DNA of 64,000 bases from Xylocopa sonorina. Its lineage: Eukaryota; Arthropoda; Insecta; Hymenoptera; Apidae. Shown piece after piece: positions 49,961 through 63,500 of this stretch. Location of the stretch: NCBI RefSeq assembly GCF_050948175.1, contig NW_027490120.1, positions 806,001-870,000 on the forward strand. Direction: 5' to 3'. Position 1 is the first letter of the stretch. Every line of letters begins with the position of its first letter. Below the pieces are notes generated by a model, which was not told where the DNA came from, did no database searches, and saw only the letters and a program-made list of their open reading frames with translations. Made by a program: the position numbers and the translations under genes.

Positions 49961-52599
49961 GCAAGGAAGTGTCGCACTTACATCCCTTTGAAGTGAATGC
50001 GAGCTATACATAACACTGCACTATGAATATTATATCTTAGCAAGAAACATAGAAATGAGATGCGATATTGCGAATTAAGAAGCATTAGAACTCTATTGCC
50101 TCGATACGTAGACATCAGGAAACGATATTTCCTAGAAAGGAAGTGTCGCATTTACATTCATTTGAAGTGTAGACGAGGAATACATAACACTTCGCAATGA
50201 ATATTATATCTTATGATGAAACGTAGAAATGAGATGCGATATCGCGGTTTGAGAAGCACCAGAGCTCTATTTCTACGATACGTAGACATCTGGAAACGTA
50301 GTTTGCTAGAAAGTAAGTGTCGCATTTATATTCATTTGAAGTGTAGACAAGATATACATAACCCTCCTCAACGAATATTGTATCTTATGATGAAACATAG
50401 AAATGAGATGCGATATCGCGTTTTAAGAAGCATTAGAACTCTATTGCTACAATACGTAGACATCTGCAAACGCTATTTCCTAGCATTGAAGTGTCGTATT
50501 TACATTCTTTTGATGTGAATACGAGGTATACATAACACTCCAAAATGAATTTTATATCTTATCATGAAACATAGAAATGAGATGCGATATCGTGTTTTGA
50601 GAAGCATTAGAAATCTATTGCTACGATACGTAGACATCTGGAAACGCTATTACCTAGAAAGCAAGTGTCGCATTCACATTCTTTTGAAGTGAATACGAAG
50701 TATACATGACAATCCGCAATGAATATTATATCTTATCCTAAAACATAGAAATGAGATGCTATATCTCGTTTTAAGAAATATTAGAACTCTATTGCTACGA
50801 TACGTAGATATCTGCAAACGCTATTTCCTAGGAAGGAAGTGTCGCATTTACACTCCTTTGACGTGAATACGAGGTGTACATGGCACTTCGCAATGAATAT
50901 TATATCTTCTCATGAAACATAGAAATGAGTCGCGATATCGTGTTTTAGGAAGAGTTAGAACTCTATTGCTACGATACGTAGTCATCTGCAAACAGTACTT
51001 CCTAGCAAGGAAGTTTCGCATTTACATTCTATTGATGTGAACACGAGGTATACATAACACTCCACAATGAATATTATATCTTATCATTAAACATAGAAAT
51101 GAGATGCTGTATCCCGCTTTAAGATGCATCAGAATTCTATTGCTACGATACGTAGACATCTGCAAACGCTATTTCCTAGCAAGGAAGTGTCGCATTTATA
51201 TTCCTTTGACGTTAATACGAGGTGTCCATGACACTCCGGAATGAATATTATATCTTCTCATGAAACATAGAAATGAGTCCCGATATCTTGTTTTAGGAAG
51301 CGTTAGAACACTATTGCTACGATACGTAGAAATCTGCAAACGCTATTTCCTAGCAAGGAAGTGTCGCATTTACTTTCATTTGAGGTGAATACGAGGTATA
51401 CATAACACTCCACAATGAAAACTATATCTTATCGTGAAACATAGAAATGAGGAGCGGTATCGCGTTTTAAGAAGCATTAGAACACTTTTGCTACGATACG
51501 TAGACATCTGCGAACGCTATTCCCTAGCAAGGAAGTGTCGCATTTACATTCTTTTGAAGTGAATGCGAGGTATACATATCATTCCACAATGAATATTATA
51601 TCTTATCATGAAACATAGAAATGTGATGCGATTTGGCGATTTAAGAAGCATTAGAACTCTATTGCTTCGATACGTAGACATCTGGAAACGCTAATTCCTA
51701 GCATGGAAGTCTGGCACATTCATTCAATTGAAGTGTACACGAGGTATGCGTAACACTTCGCAATGAGTATCATATCACATCATGAAACATAGAAATGAGA
51801 TGTGATATCACGTTTTAAGAAGCATCAGAACTCTATTACTACGATACGTAGACATCTGCAAACGCTATTTCCTAGGAAGAATGTGTCGCATTTACATTCT
51901 TTGGAAGTGAATACGAAGTATGCATGACACTCCGCAATGAATATTATATCTTATCATAAAACGTAGAAGTGAGATGCTATATCGCGTCTTAAGAAGCATT
52001 AGAACCCTATTGCTTCGATACGCAGACATCTGCAAACGCTATTTCCTAGCAAGGAAGTGTCGCATTTACATTCCTTTGACGTGAATACGAGGTGCACATG
52101 ACACTTCGCAATGAAAATTGTATCTTCTCGTGAAACATAGAAATGAGTCGCGATATCTTGTTTTAGGAAGCGTCAGAACTCTATTGCTACGATACGTAGA
52201 CATCTGCAAACGCTATTTCCTAACAATGGAGTGTCGCATTTGCATTCGTTTGAAGTGTATGCGAGGTATAAGTGACACTTCGCATTGAATATTATATCCT
52301 ATCATGAAACATAGAAATGTGATGCGATATCTTGTTATAAGAAGCTTTAGAACTCTATAGCTACGATACGTAGAGTTCTGCAAACGCTATTTCCAAGGAA
52401 GGAAGTGTTGCATTTACATTCTTTTGAAGTGAGGACGAGGTATACATGACACGTCGCAATGAATATTATACCATATCATGAAACATAGAAATGTGTTGCG
52501 ATACAGCGTTATGAGAAGCACTTGAACTCTAATTCTACGTTTCGATGACATCTGCAAACGCTATTTCCTAGCAAGGAAGTGTCGCTTTTACATTCATTT

Positions 52600-55500
52600 G
52601 AAGTGTATGCGAGGTATACATGACACTTCGCAATGAATACTATATCTTATCATGAAACATAGAAATGAGATGCGATATGCGTTTTAAGAAGAATTAGAAC
52701 TCTATTACTACGATACGTAGATATCTGCAGACGCTATTTCCTAGGAAGGAAGTGTCGTATTTACATTCTTTTGAAGTGAATACGAGGCATACGTGACACT
52801 TCGCAATGAATACTATAGCTTATCATGGAACATAGAAATGAGATGCGACATCGCGTTTTATGAAGCATTAGAACTAAATTGCTACGATACGTAGACATCT
52901 GCAAACGCTACTTTCTAGGAAGGAAGTGTCGCACTTACATTCTTTTGAAGTGAATACGAGGCATACGTGACACTCCACAATGAATATTATATCTTGTCAT
53001 GAAACATAGAAATGTGATGCGATATCGCGTTTTAAGCAGCATTAGAACTCTACTTCTTCGATACGTAGACATCTGGAAACGCTATTTCCTAGAAAGGATA
53101 TGTCGCATTTACATTCATTTGATTTGCATGCGAGGTATACACAACACTCCACAATGAATATTATATCTTATGATGAAACACAGGAACGAGATGCGATATC
53201 GCGATTTAAGAAGTATTAGAATTCTATTGCTACGATACGTAGACATCTGAAATCGCTATCTAATAGCAAGGAAGTGTTGCACTTACATTCTTTTGAAGTG
53301 AATACGAGGGATACATAACACTGCACAGTGAATATTATATCATATTATGAGACATAGAAATGTGATGCGATATCGCTTTCTAAGAAGCGTTAGAACGCTA
53401 TTGCTACGATACGTAGACATCTGCAAACGCTATTTCCTAGCATGGAAGTGTCGCATTTACATTCTTTCGAAGTGAATACGAGGTATACATAACACTGCAC
53501 AGTGAATATTATATCTTATTATGAGACATAGAAATTAGATGCGTTTCGCGATATAAGAAGCATTGGAACTCAGTTGCTTCGATACGTAGACATCTGCAAA
53601 CGCTACTGCCAATCAAGGAAGTGCAGCATTTACATTCATTTGAAGTGAATACGAGGTATTCATGACACTTCGCAATGAATATTATATCTTATCTTGAAAC
53701 GTAGAAATGAGATGCGATATCGCGTTTTAAGAAGAATTAGAACTCTATTGCTTCGGTACGTAGACATCTGGAAACGCTATTTCCTAGCAACGAAGTCTTG
53801 CATTTACATTCTTTTGAAGTATAGACAAGGAATACATAACACATCGCAACGAATATTATATCTTATCATCAAACATAGAAATGAGATGCGATATCGCGGT
53901 AGAAGTAGCATTAGAACTCTAATGCTTCGATACGTAGACATCTGCAGACGGTTCTTCCTAGCAAGGAATTGTCGCATTTACATTAGTTTGAAGTGAATAC
54001 GAGGTATACGTGACACTTCGGAATGAATATTATATCTTAACATGAAACATAGAAATGAGATGCGATATCGCAATTTAAGAAGCATTAGAACACTATTGCT
54101 TCGATACGTAGACATCTGCAAACGCTATTTCCTAGCAAGCAAGTGACGCATTATCATTCATTTGAAGTGTAGACGAGGAATACATAACACTTCGTAAGTA
54201 TATTATATCTTATCATGAGGCACAGAAATGAGATGCGATATCGCGATTTATAAGGCATTAGAACTCTATTGCTTCGATACGTAGACTTCTGCAAACGCTA
54301 CATCCTGGCAAGGAAGTGTCGCATTTACATTCATCTGAAGTATATACGAGATATACATAACACTCCACAATGAATATTATATCTTATCATGAACCAGAAA
54401 TGAGGAGCGATATCGCGTTTTAAGAAGCTTTAGAACTCTATTGCTACGATACGTAGATATCTGGAAACGCTATTTCCTAGCAAGGAAGTGACGCAATTAC
54501 ATTCATTTGAAGTGTGTGCGAGGTATACATGACACTTCGCAATGAATACTATATCTTATCATGAAACATAGAAATGAGATGCGATATGCGTTTTAAGAAG
54601 AATTAGAACTCCATTACTACGATACGTAGATATCTGCAGACGCTATTTCCTAGGAAGGAAGTGTCGTATTTACATTCTTTTGAAGTGAATACGAGGCATA
54701 CGTGACACTTCGCAATGAATACTATAGCTTATCATGGAACATAGAAATGAGATGCGACATAGCGTTTTATGAAGCATTAGAACTAAATTGCTACGATACG
54801 TAGACATCTGCAAACGCTACTTCCTAGCAAGGAAGTGTCGCACTTGCATTCTTTTGAAGTGAATACGAGGCATACGTGACACTCCACAATGAATATTATA
54901 TCTTGTCATGAAACATAGAAATGTGATGCGATATCGCGTTTTAAGAAGCATTAGAACTCTACTTCTTCGATACGTAGACATCTGGAAACGCTATTTCCTA
55001 GAAAGGATATGTCGCATTTACATTCATTTGATTTGCATGCGAGGTATACACAACACTCCACAATGAATATTATATCTTATGATGAAACACAGGAACGAGA
55101 TGCGATATCGCGATTTAAGAAGTATTAGAATTCTATTGCTACGATACGTAGACATCTGCAATCGCTATCTAATAGCAAGGAAGTGTTGCACTTACATTCT
55201 TTTGAAGTGAATACGAGGGATACATAACACTGCACAGTGAATATTATATCATATTATGAGACATAGAAATGAGATGCGATATCGCTTTCTAAGAAGCGTT
55301 AGAACGCTATTGCTACGATACGTAGACATCTGCAAACGCTATTTCCTAGCATGGAAGTGTCGCATTTACATTCTTTCGAAGTGAATACGAGGTATACATA
55401 ACACTGCACAGTGAATATTATATCTTATTATGAGACATAGAAATTAGATGCGTTTCGCGATTTAAGAAGCATTGGAACTCAGTTGCTTCGATACGTAGAC

Positions 55501-55600
55501 ATCTGCAAACGCTACTGCCAATCAAGGAAGTGCAGCATTTACATTCATTTGAAGTGAATACGAGGTATTCATGACACTTCGCAATGAATATTATATCTTA
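52600..55600 (+). repeat. 1909-bp (11-monomer) repeat, two copies
   Basis: 52600-53690 matches about 54510-55600 at a constant offset of 1909 bp. GATATGCGTTTTAAG is at 52674 and 54583, and CATTGGAACTCAGTTGC at 53561 and 55470. Shared rare features are CTATAGCTTATCATGG, ATATGTCGCATTTAC and ATTAGATGCGTTTCGCG. The stretch between the copies includes material copied from about 47.7-48.0 kb. Confidence 0.87.
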
Positions 55601-57265
55601 TCATGAAACATAGAAATGAGATGCGGTATCGCGTTCCAAGAAGCATTAGAACCCTATTGCTCCGATAAGTAGACATCTGCAAACGCTACTTCCTAGCAAT
55701 GAAGTGCCGCATTTACATTCTCTTGAAGTGAATACGTGGTATACATGACACTTCGCAATGAATATTATATCTTATCATGAAACATAGAAATGAGATGCGA
55801 TATCGCGAATTAAGAATCGTTAGAACTCTATTGCTACGATACGTAGACGTTTGCAAACGCTATTTCCTAGCAAGGAAGTGTCGCATTTACATTCACTTGA
55901 AGTGTAGACGAGGTATACATGACACTTGGCAATGACTATTATATCCTATCATGAAACATAGAAATGAGATACGATATCGCGTTTTAAGAAGCATTAAAAC
56001 TCTATTGCTTCGATACGTAGACATCTGGAAACGCTATTTCTAAGCAAGGAAGTGTCGCCTTTACATTCTTATTAAGTGTAGACGAGATATACATAATCAT
56101 TCGCAATGAATATTATATCTTATCATGAAACATAGAAATGAGATGCGATATCGCGATTTAAGCAGCATTAGAACTCTATTGCCTCGATACGTACACGTCT
56201 GCCATCGCTATTTCCTAGCAAGGAAGTGTCGCATTTACATTCATTTGAAGTGTATGCGAGGTATACATAACACTCCACATTGAATGTTATATCTTATCAT
56301 GAAACATAGAAATGAGATGCGATATCGCGATTTAAAAGGCATTAGAAATCTATTGCTACTATACGTAGACATCTGCAAACGCTATTTCCTAGCAAGGAAG
56401 TGTCGCATTTACTTTCTTCTGAAGTATACATGTCACTTCGCATTGAATATTATATCTTATCATGAAACATAGATATGAGATGTGATATCGCGATTTAAGG
56501 TGGATTAGAAGACTATTGCATCGATACGTAGACATCTGCAAACGCTACTTCCTAAGAAGGATGTGTCGCATTTACATTCTTCTGAAGTGAATACGAGGAA
56601 TACATAACAATTCGCAATGAATATTATATCTTATCATGAAACATAGAAATGAGATGCGATATCGCGAATTAAGAATCGTTAGAACTCTATTGCTACGATA
56701 CGTAGACGTTTGCAAACGCTATTTAATAGCAAGGAAGTGTCGCATTTACATTCATTTGGAGTGTATGCGAGATATACATAACACTGCACAATGAATATTA
56801 TATCTTATCATGAAACGTAGAAATGAGATGCGATATTGCGTTTTAAGAAGCGTTAGAAATCTATTGCTTCGAAAAGTAGACATCTGGAAACGTAATTTCC
56901 TAGAAACGAAGAGTCGCATTTACATTCTTTTGAAGTGAATACGAGGTATACATAACACTCCACAATGAATATTATATCTTATCTTGAAACGTAGAAATGA
57001 GATGCGATATCGCGTTTTAAGAAGAATTAGAACTCTATTGCTTCGGTACGTAGACATCTGGAAATGCTATTTCCTAGCAACGAAGTCTTGCATTTACATT
57101 CTTTTGAAGTGTAGACAAGGAATACATAACACATCGCAACGAATATTATATCTTATCATCAAACATAGAAATGAGATGCGATATCGCGATAGAAGTAGCA
57201 TTAGAACTCTAACGCTTCGATACGTAGACATCTGCAGACGGTTCTTCCTAGCAAGCAAGTGACGC
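53690..57265 (+). repeat. Two-monomer block repeated 3290 bp apart
   Basis: 53690-53995 and 56980-57265 share CTTGAAACGTAGAAATG, GCTTCGGTACGTAG, ACGAAGTCTTGC, ATCGCAACGAATATT and GATAGAAGTAGC or GGTAGAAGTAGC. The offset of 3290 bp is about 19 monomers. Confidence 0.8.
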
Positions 57266-59879
57266 ATTATCATTCTTTTGAAGTGTATACGTGGCATACA
57301 TGACACTTCATAATGAATATTTTACCTTATCATGAAACATAGAAATGAGATGCGATATGGAGATTTAAGAAGCAGTAGATCTCTATTGCTTCGATACGTA
57401 GACATCTGCCAACGCTATTTCCTAGCAAGGAAGTGTAGCATTTACATTCTTTTGAAGTGAATACGAGGTATACATGACACTTGGCAATTAATATTGTATC
57501 GTATCATGAAACATAGAAATGAGATGCGATATCGCGTTTTAAGAAGAATTAGAACTCTATTGCTACGATACGTAGAATCTGCAAACGCTATTTCCTAGCA
57601 AGGAAGCATCGCATTTATATTCTTTTGAAGTGTATGCGAGATATACAAGACACTACGCAATGAATATTATATCTTACCATGAAACATAGAAATGAGATGC
57701 GATATGGCGATTTAAGAAGCATAAGAACCCTATTGCTTCGATACGTAGACATCTCCATCGCTATTTCCTAGCAAGGAAGTGTCGCATTTACATTCATTTG
57801 AAGTGTATTTGAGGTATACATGTCACTACGCAATGAATATTGTATAATATCATGAAATATAGAAATGAGATGCGATATCGCGTTATAAGAGGCATTGGAA
57901 CTCTAATGCTACGGTACGTAGACATCTGCACACGCTATTTCCTAGCAAGGATGTGTCGCATTTACATTCATTTGAAGTGTATGCGAGGAATACATGACAC
58001 TTCGCAATGAATGTTATATCTTATTATGAAACATAGAAATGAGATGCGATATCGCGTTTTAAGAAGCATTAGAATTCTACGGCTTCGATACGTATACATC
58101 TGCAAACGCTATATCCTAGCAAGCAAGTGTCACATTTACATTCTTTTGAAGTGAATACGAGTTAAACATGACACTTCGCATTGAATATTATACCTTATCA
58201 CGAAACATAGAAATGAGATGCGATATCGCGACTTAAGAGGCATTAGAAATCCATTGCTTCGATACGGAGATATCTGAAAACGCTATTCCCTAGCAAGGAA
58301 GCTTCGCCTTTACATTCTTATGAAGTGAATACGAGGTAAGCATAACACTCCACAATGAATATTATATCTTATCACGGAACATAGAAATGAGATGCGATAT
58401 CGCGACTCAAGGAGCATCAGAACTCTATAGCTACGATACGTAGACATCTGCAATGGGTATTTCCTAGCAACGAAGTGTCGCCTTTACATTCCTCTGAAGA
58501 GAATACGAGGAACACATGACACTTCGCACTGATTATTATATCTTATCATGAAACATAGAAATTTGATGCCATATCGCGTTTTAAGAAGCATTAGAACTCT
58601 ATTACTGCGGTACATAGACATCTGCAAACGCTATTTAATAGGAAGGAAGAGTCGCATTTACATTCTTTTGATGTAAGAACGAGGTATACATGACACTTCG
58701 CAATGAATATTATACCTTATCATGGAACATGGAAATGAGATGCGATATGGCGATTTAAGAAGCATTAGAACCCTATTGCTTCGATACGTAGACATCTGCC
58801 ATCGCTATATCGTAGCAAGGATGTTTCGCATTTACATTCATTTGAAGTGTATGCGAGGTATACATGACACTTCGCAATGAATATTATATCTTATCATGGA
58901 ACATAGAAATGAGATGCGATATCGCGTTTTAATAACCATTAGAGATCTATTGCAACGATAGGTAGACATCTGCAGACGCTATTTCCTAACAATGATGTGT
59001 CGCATTTACATTCTTTTGACGTGAATTCGTGGTATACATAACACTCCACAATGAATATCACATCTTATCATGAGACATAGAAGTGAGATGCGATATCGCG
59101 TTTTAAGAAGCAGTAGAACTCTATTGCTATGATACGTGGACATCTCCAAACGCTACTTCCTAGCAATAAAGTGTCGCATTTACATTCTTTTGAAGTGAAT
59201 ACGAGTTATACATGACACTTCGCATTGAATATTATACCTTATCATGGAACATAGAAATGAAATTCGATATCGCTATATAAGAAGCATTGGAACGCTATTG
59301 CTACGATACGTAGACATCTGCAGACGCTATTTCCTAGCTAGGAAGTGTCGCATTTACATGCATGTGAAGTGTATGCGAGATATACATAATACTTCGCAAT
59401 GAATATTACATCTAATCATGAAACATAGAAGTTTGACACGATGTCGCGTTTTAAGAAGAATTAGAACTCTATTACTGCGGTACGTAGACATCTGCAAACG
59501 CTATTTCCTTGCATCGAAGTGTCGCATTTACATTCATTTGAAGTCAATGCAAGGTATACATGTCACTCCACAATGAATATTATATCTTATCATGAAACAT
59601 AGAAATGAGATGCGATATCGCGTTTTAAGAAGCATTAGAACTCTATTACTGCGGTAAGTAGACATCTGCAAACGCTATTTCCTAGCATGTAAGTGTCGCA
59701 TTTACATTCATTTGAAGTGAATGCAAGGTATACATATCACTCCACAATGAATATTATATCTTATCATGAAACGTAGGAATGAGATGCGATTTCGCGATTT
59801 ATGAAGCATTAGAACTCTATTGCTACGATACGTAAACATCTGCAACCGCTACTTCCTAGCAAGGAAGTGTCGCATTTAC

Positions 59880-60560
59880 ATTCTTTTGAAGTGAATACGA
59901 TGTATACATAACACTCCACAATGAATATTATATCTTATCATGAAACACAGAAACGAGATCCGATATGACTGTTTAAGAAGATTTAGAATTCTATAGCTTC
60001 GATACGTAGATATCTGCAACCGCTATTTCCTAGCAAGGAAGTGTCACATTTACATTCTTTTGAAGTGAATACGAGGTATACACAACACTGTACAATGAAT
60101 ATTGTATCTTATCATGAAACATAGAAATGAGATGCGATATGGCGATTTTGGAAGCATTAGAACTCTATTACTGCGGTAAGTAGACATCTGCAAACGCTAT
60201 TTCCTAGCAAGGAAGTGTCGCATTTACATTCTTTTGAAGTGAATACGATGTATACATAACACTCCACAATGAATATTATATCTTATCATGAAACACAGGA
60301 ACGAGATCCGATATGACTGTTTAAGAAGATTTAGAATTCTATAGCTTCGATACGTAGATATCTGCAAACGCTATTTCCTAGCAAGGAAGTGTCACATTTA
60401 CATTCTTTTGAAGTGAATACGAGGTATACACAACACTGTACAATGAATATTGTATCTTATCATGAAACATAGAAATGAGATGCGATATGGCGATTTTGGA
60501 AGCATTAGAACTCTATTACTGCGGTAAGTAGACATCTGCAAACGCTATTTCCTAGGAAGG
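59880..60560 (+). repeat. 348-bp dimer higher-order repeat, two copies
   Basis: Two consecutive dimers are nearly identical. TGAAACACAG (or TGAAACACAGG) with GATCCGATATGACTG is at 59941 and 60289, exactly 348 bp apart. TACTGCGGTAAGTAGAC follows at about 60167 and 60515. Related TACTGCGGTA monomers are scattered from about 58600 to 60560. Confidence 0.87.
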
Positions 60561-63500
60561 AAGTGTCGCATTTATATTCTTTTGAAGTGAATACGAGGTA
60601 TACATATCACTGCGCATAGAATATTATGTCTTATCACGGAACATAGAAATGAGATGCGATATCGCGATTTAAGAAGCATTAGAACTCTACTGCTTCGATA
60701 CGTAGTCATCTGCAAGCGCTATTTCCTAGCAGGGAAGTGTCGCATTTACATTCTTTTGAAGTGAATACGAGCTATACATGACACTTCGCAATGAATATTA
60801 TATCTTATCATGAAACATAGGAATGAGATGCGATATCGCGTTTTAAGAAGCACTAGAACTCTATTGTTGAGATACGTAGATATCTGCAAACGCTATTTCT
60901 TAGCTAGGAAGTGTCACTATTACATTCTTTTGAAGTGAATACGAGGTATACATAACACTCAAGGATGAATATTCTACCTTATCACGAAACATAGAAATGA
61001 GATGCGATATCGCGTTTTAAGAAGCATTAGAACTATATTGCTGCGATACGTAGACATCTCTTAAACGCTATTTCCCAGTAAGGAACTGTCGCATTTACAT
61101 TCATTTGAAGTGAATACTAGATATGCATGGCACTTTGCAATGAATATTATATCTTATCATGAAGCATGGAAGTGAGGTGCGACATCGCGTTTAAAGAAGC
61201 ATTAGAACTCCATTGTTTCGATACGGAGACATCTGCAAACGCTATTTCCTGGCAAAGATGTGTCGCATTTACATTCTTTTTAAGTGAATACGAAGTCTAC
61301 ATGACACTTCGCAATTAATATTATATCTTATCATGAAACATAGAAATGAAATGCGGTATCCCGTTTTAAGAAGCATTAGAGCACTATTGCTTCGATACGT
61401 AGACATCTGCAAACGCTATTTAATAGGAAGGAAGTGTCGCATTTACATTCTTTTGAGGTGAATACGAAGTAGACATAACACTCCACGATGAATATTATAT
61501 CTTATCACGAAACATAGAAATAAGATGCGATATCGTGTTTGACGAAGCATTAGAACCCTATTGCTACGATACGTAGACATCTGAAAACGCTTCTTCCTAG
61601 CATGGAAGTATCGCATTTACATTCTTTTGAAGTGTATGCGAAGTATACATAACACTGCACGATGTATAGTATATCTTATCATAAACATAGAAATGAGATG
61701 CGGCATCGACCGTTGAGAAGCATGAGAACTCTATGGCTTCGATACGTAGACATCTGGAAACGCTATTTCCTAGAAAGGAAGTGTCGCATTTAGATTCATT
61801 TGAAGTGTAGACGAGGAATACATAACACTTCGCAATGAATATTATCTCTTATCATGAGACATAGGAATGAGATGCGACATTGCGATTCAAAAAGCATTAA
61901 AACTCTATTGCTACGATATGCAGACATCTGCAAACGCTACTTCCTAGCAAGGATGTGTCGCATATGGATTCGTTTGAAGTGAATACGAGGTATACATAAC
62001 ACTCCACAATGAATATTATACCTGGACATGAAACATAGAAATGAAATGCGATATCGCGATTTACGAAGCATTAGAACACTATTCCTTCGATACGGAGAAA
62101 TCTGCAAACGCTATTTCCTGGCAAGGAAGTGTCGCATTTACATTCATTTCAAGTGTATGCGAGGTATAAGTGACATTTCGCAATGAATATTATATCTTAT
62201 CATGAAACAGAAATGAAATGCGATATTGCATTTTAAGAAGCATTAGAAATCTATTGCTTCGTTACGTAGACATCTGCGAACGCTATTTCCTAGGAACGAA
62301 GTGTCGCATTTACATTCATTTGCAGTGTACGCAAGGTATAAGTGACACTTCGCAATGAATATTATATCTTATGAAACACAGAAATGAGATGCGAAATCGC
62401 GATTTAAAAAGCACTAGAACTCTATTGCTACGATACGTAGACATCTGCTATCGCTATTTCCTAGCAAGGAAGTGTCGCCATTACATTCCTTTGAAGGAAA
62501 TAGCAGGTATACATGACACTTCGCACTGAATATTAATACTTATCACGAAACATAGAAATGAAATGCGACATCTCGTTTTAAGAAGCATTAGAACTCTATT
62601 GCTTCGATACGTGGACATCCGCAAACGCTACTTCCTAGCAAGGAAGTGTCGCATTTACAATCATTTGAAAGAAATACGGGGTATATACGACACTCCGCAA
62701 TGAATATTATATCTTACCGTGAATGATAGAAATGCGATGCGATATCTCGTTTAGAGAAGCCTTAGAACTCTGTTGCTTCGATACAGTTACATTCATTTGA
62801 AGTGTATGCGAGGTATACATAACATTGCACAATGAATATTATATCTTATCATAAAACATAGAAATAAGAAGCGATATCGCGTTTTAAGAAGCATTAGAAA
62901 TCTGTTGCTACGATACGTAGACATATGCAGACCCCATTTCCTAGCAAGGAAGTGTCGCATTTACAATCTTCTGAACTGAATACGAGGTATACTTAACACT
63001 CCACAATGAATATTGTATCATATCATGAAACCAAGAAATTAGGATCGATTTCGCGTTTTCCGAAGCATTAGAACTCCATTGCTACGATACGTAGACATCT
63101 GCAGACGCTATTTCCTAGCAAGGAAGTGTCGCATTTACATTTTTTTGAAGTGAATACGTGGTATACATAACACTCCACAATGGATATTATATCTTATCAC
63201 GGAACATAGAAATGAGATGCGATATCGCGATTTAGGAAGCATTAGAACTCTATTGCTTCGATACATAGATATCTGCAGACGCTATTTCCTAGCAAGGAAG
63301 CGTCGCATTTACATTACTTTGAAGTGAATTCCAGGTATACATGACATTTCGCTATGAATATTATCTCTTATCATGAATCATATAAATGAGATGCGATATA
63401 GCGTTTTGAGAAGCATTAGAACTCTATTGCTACGATATGTAGACATCTGCAAACGTTATTTTCTAGCATGGAAGTGTCGCATTTACATTCCTTTAAAGTG

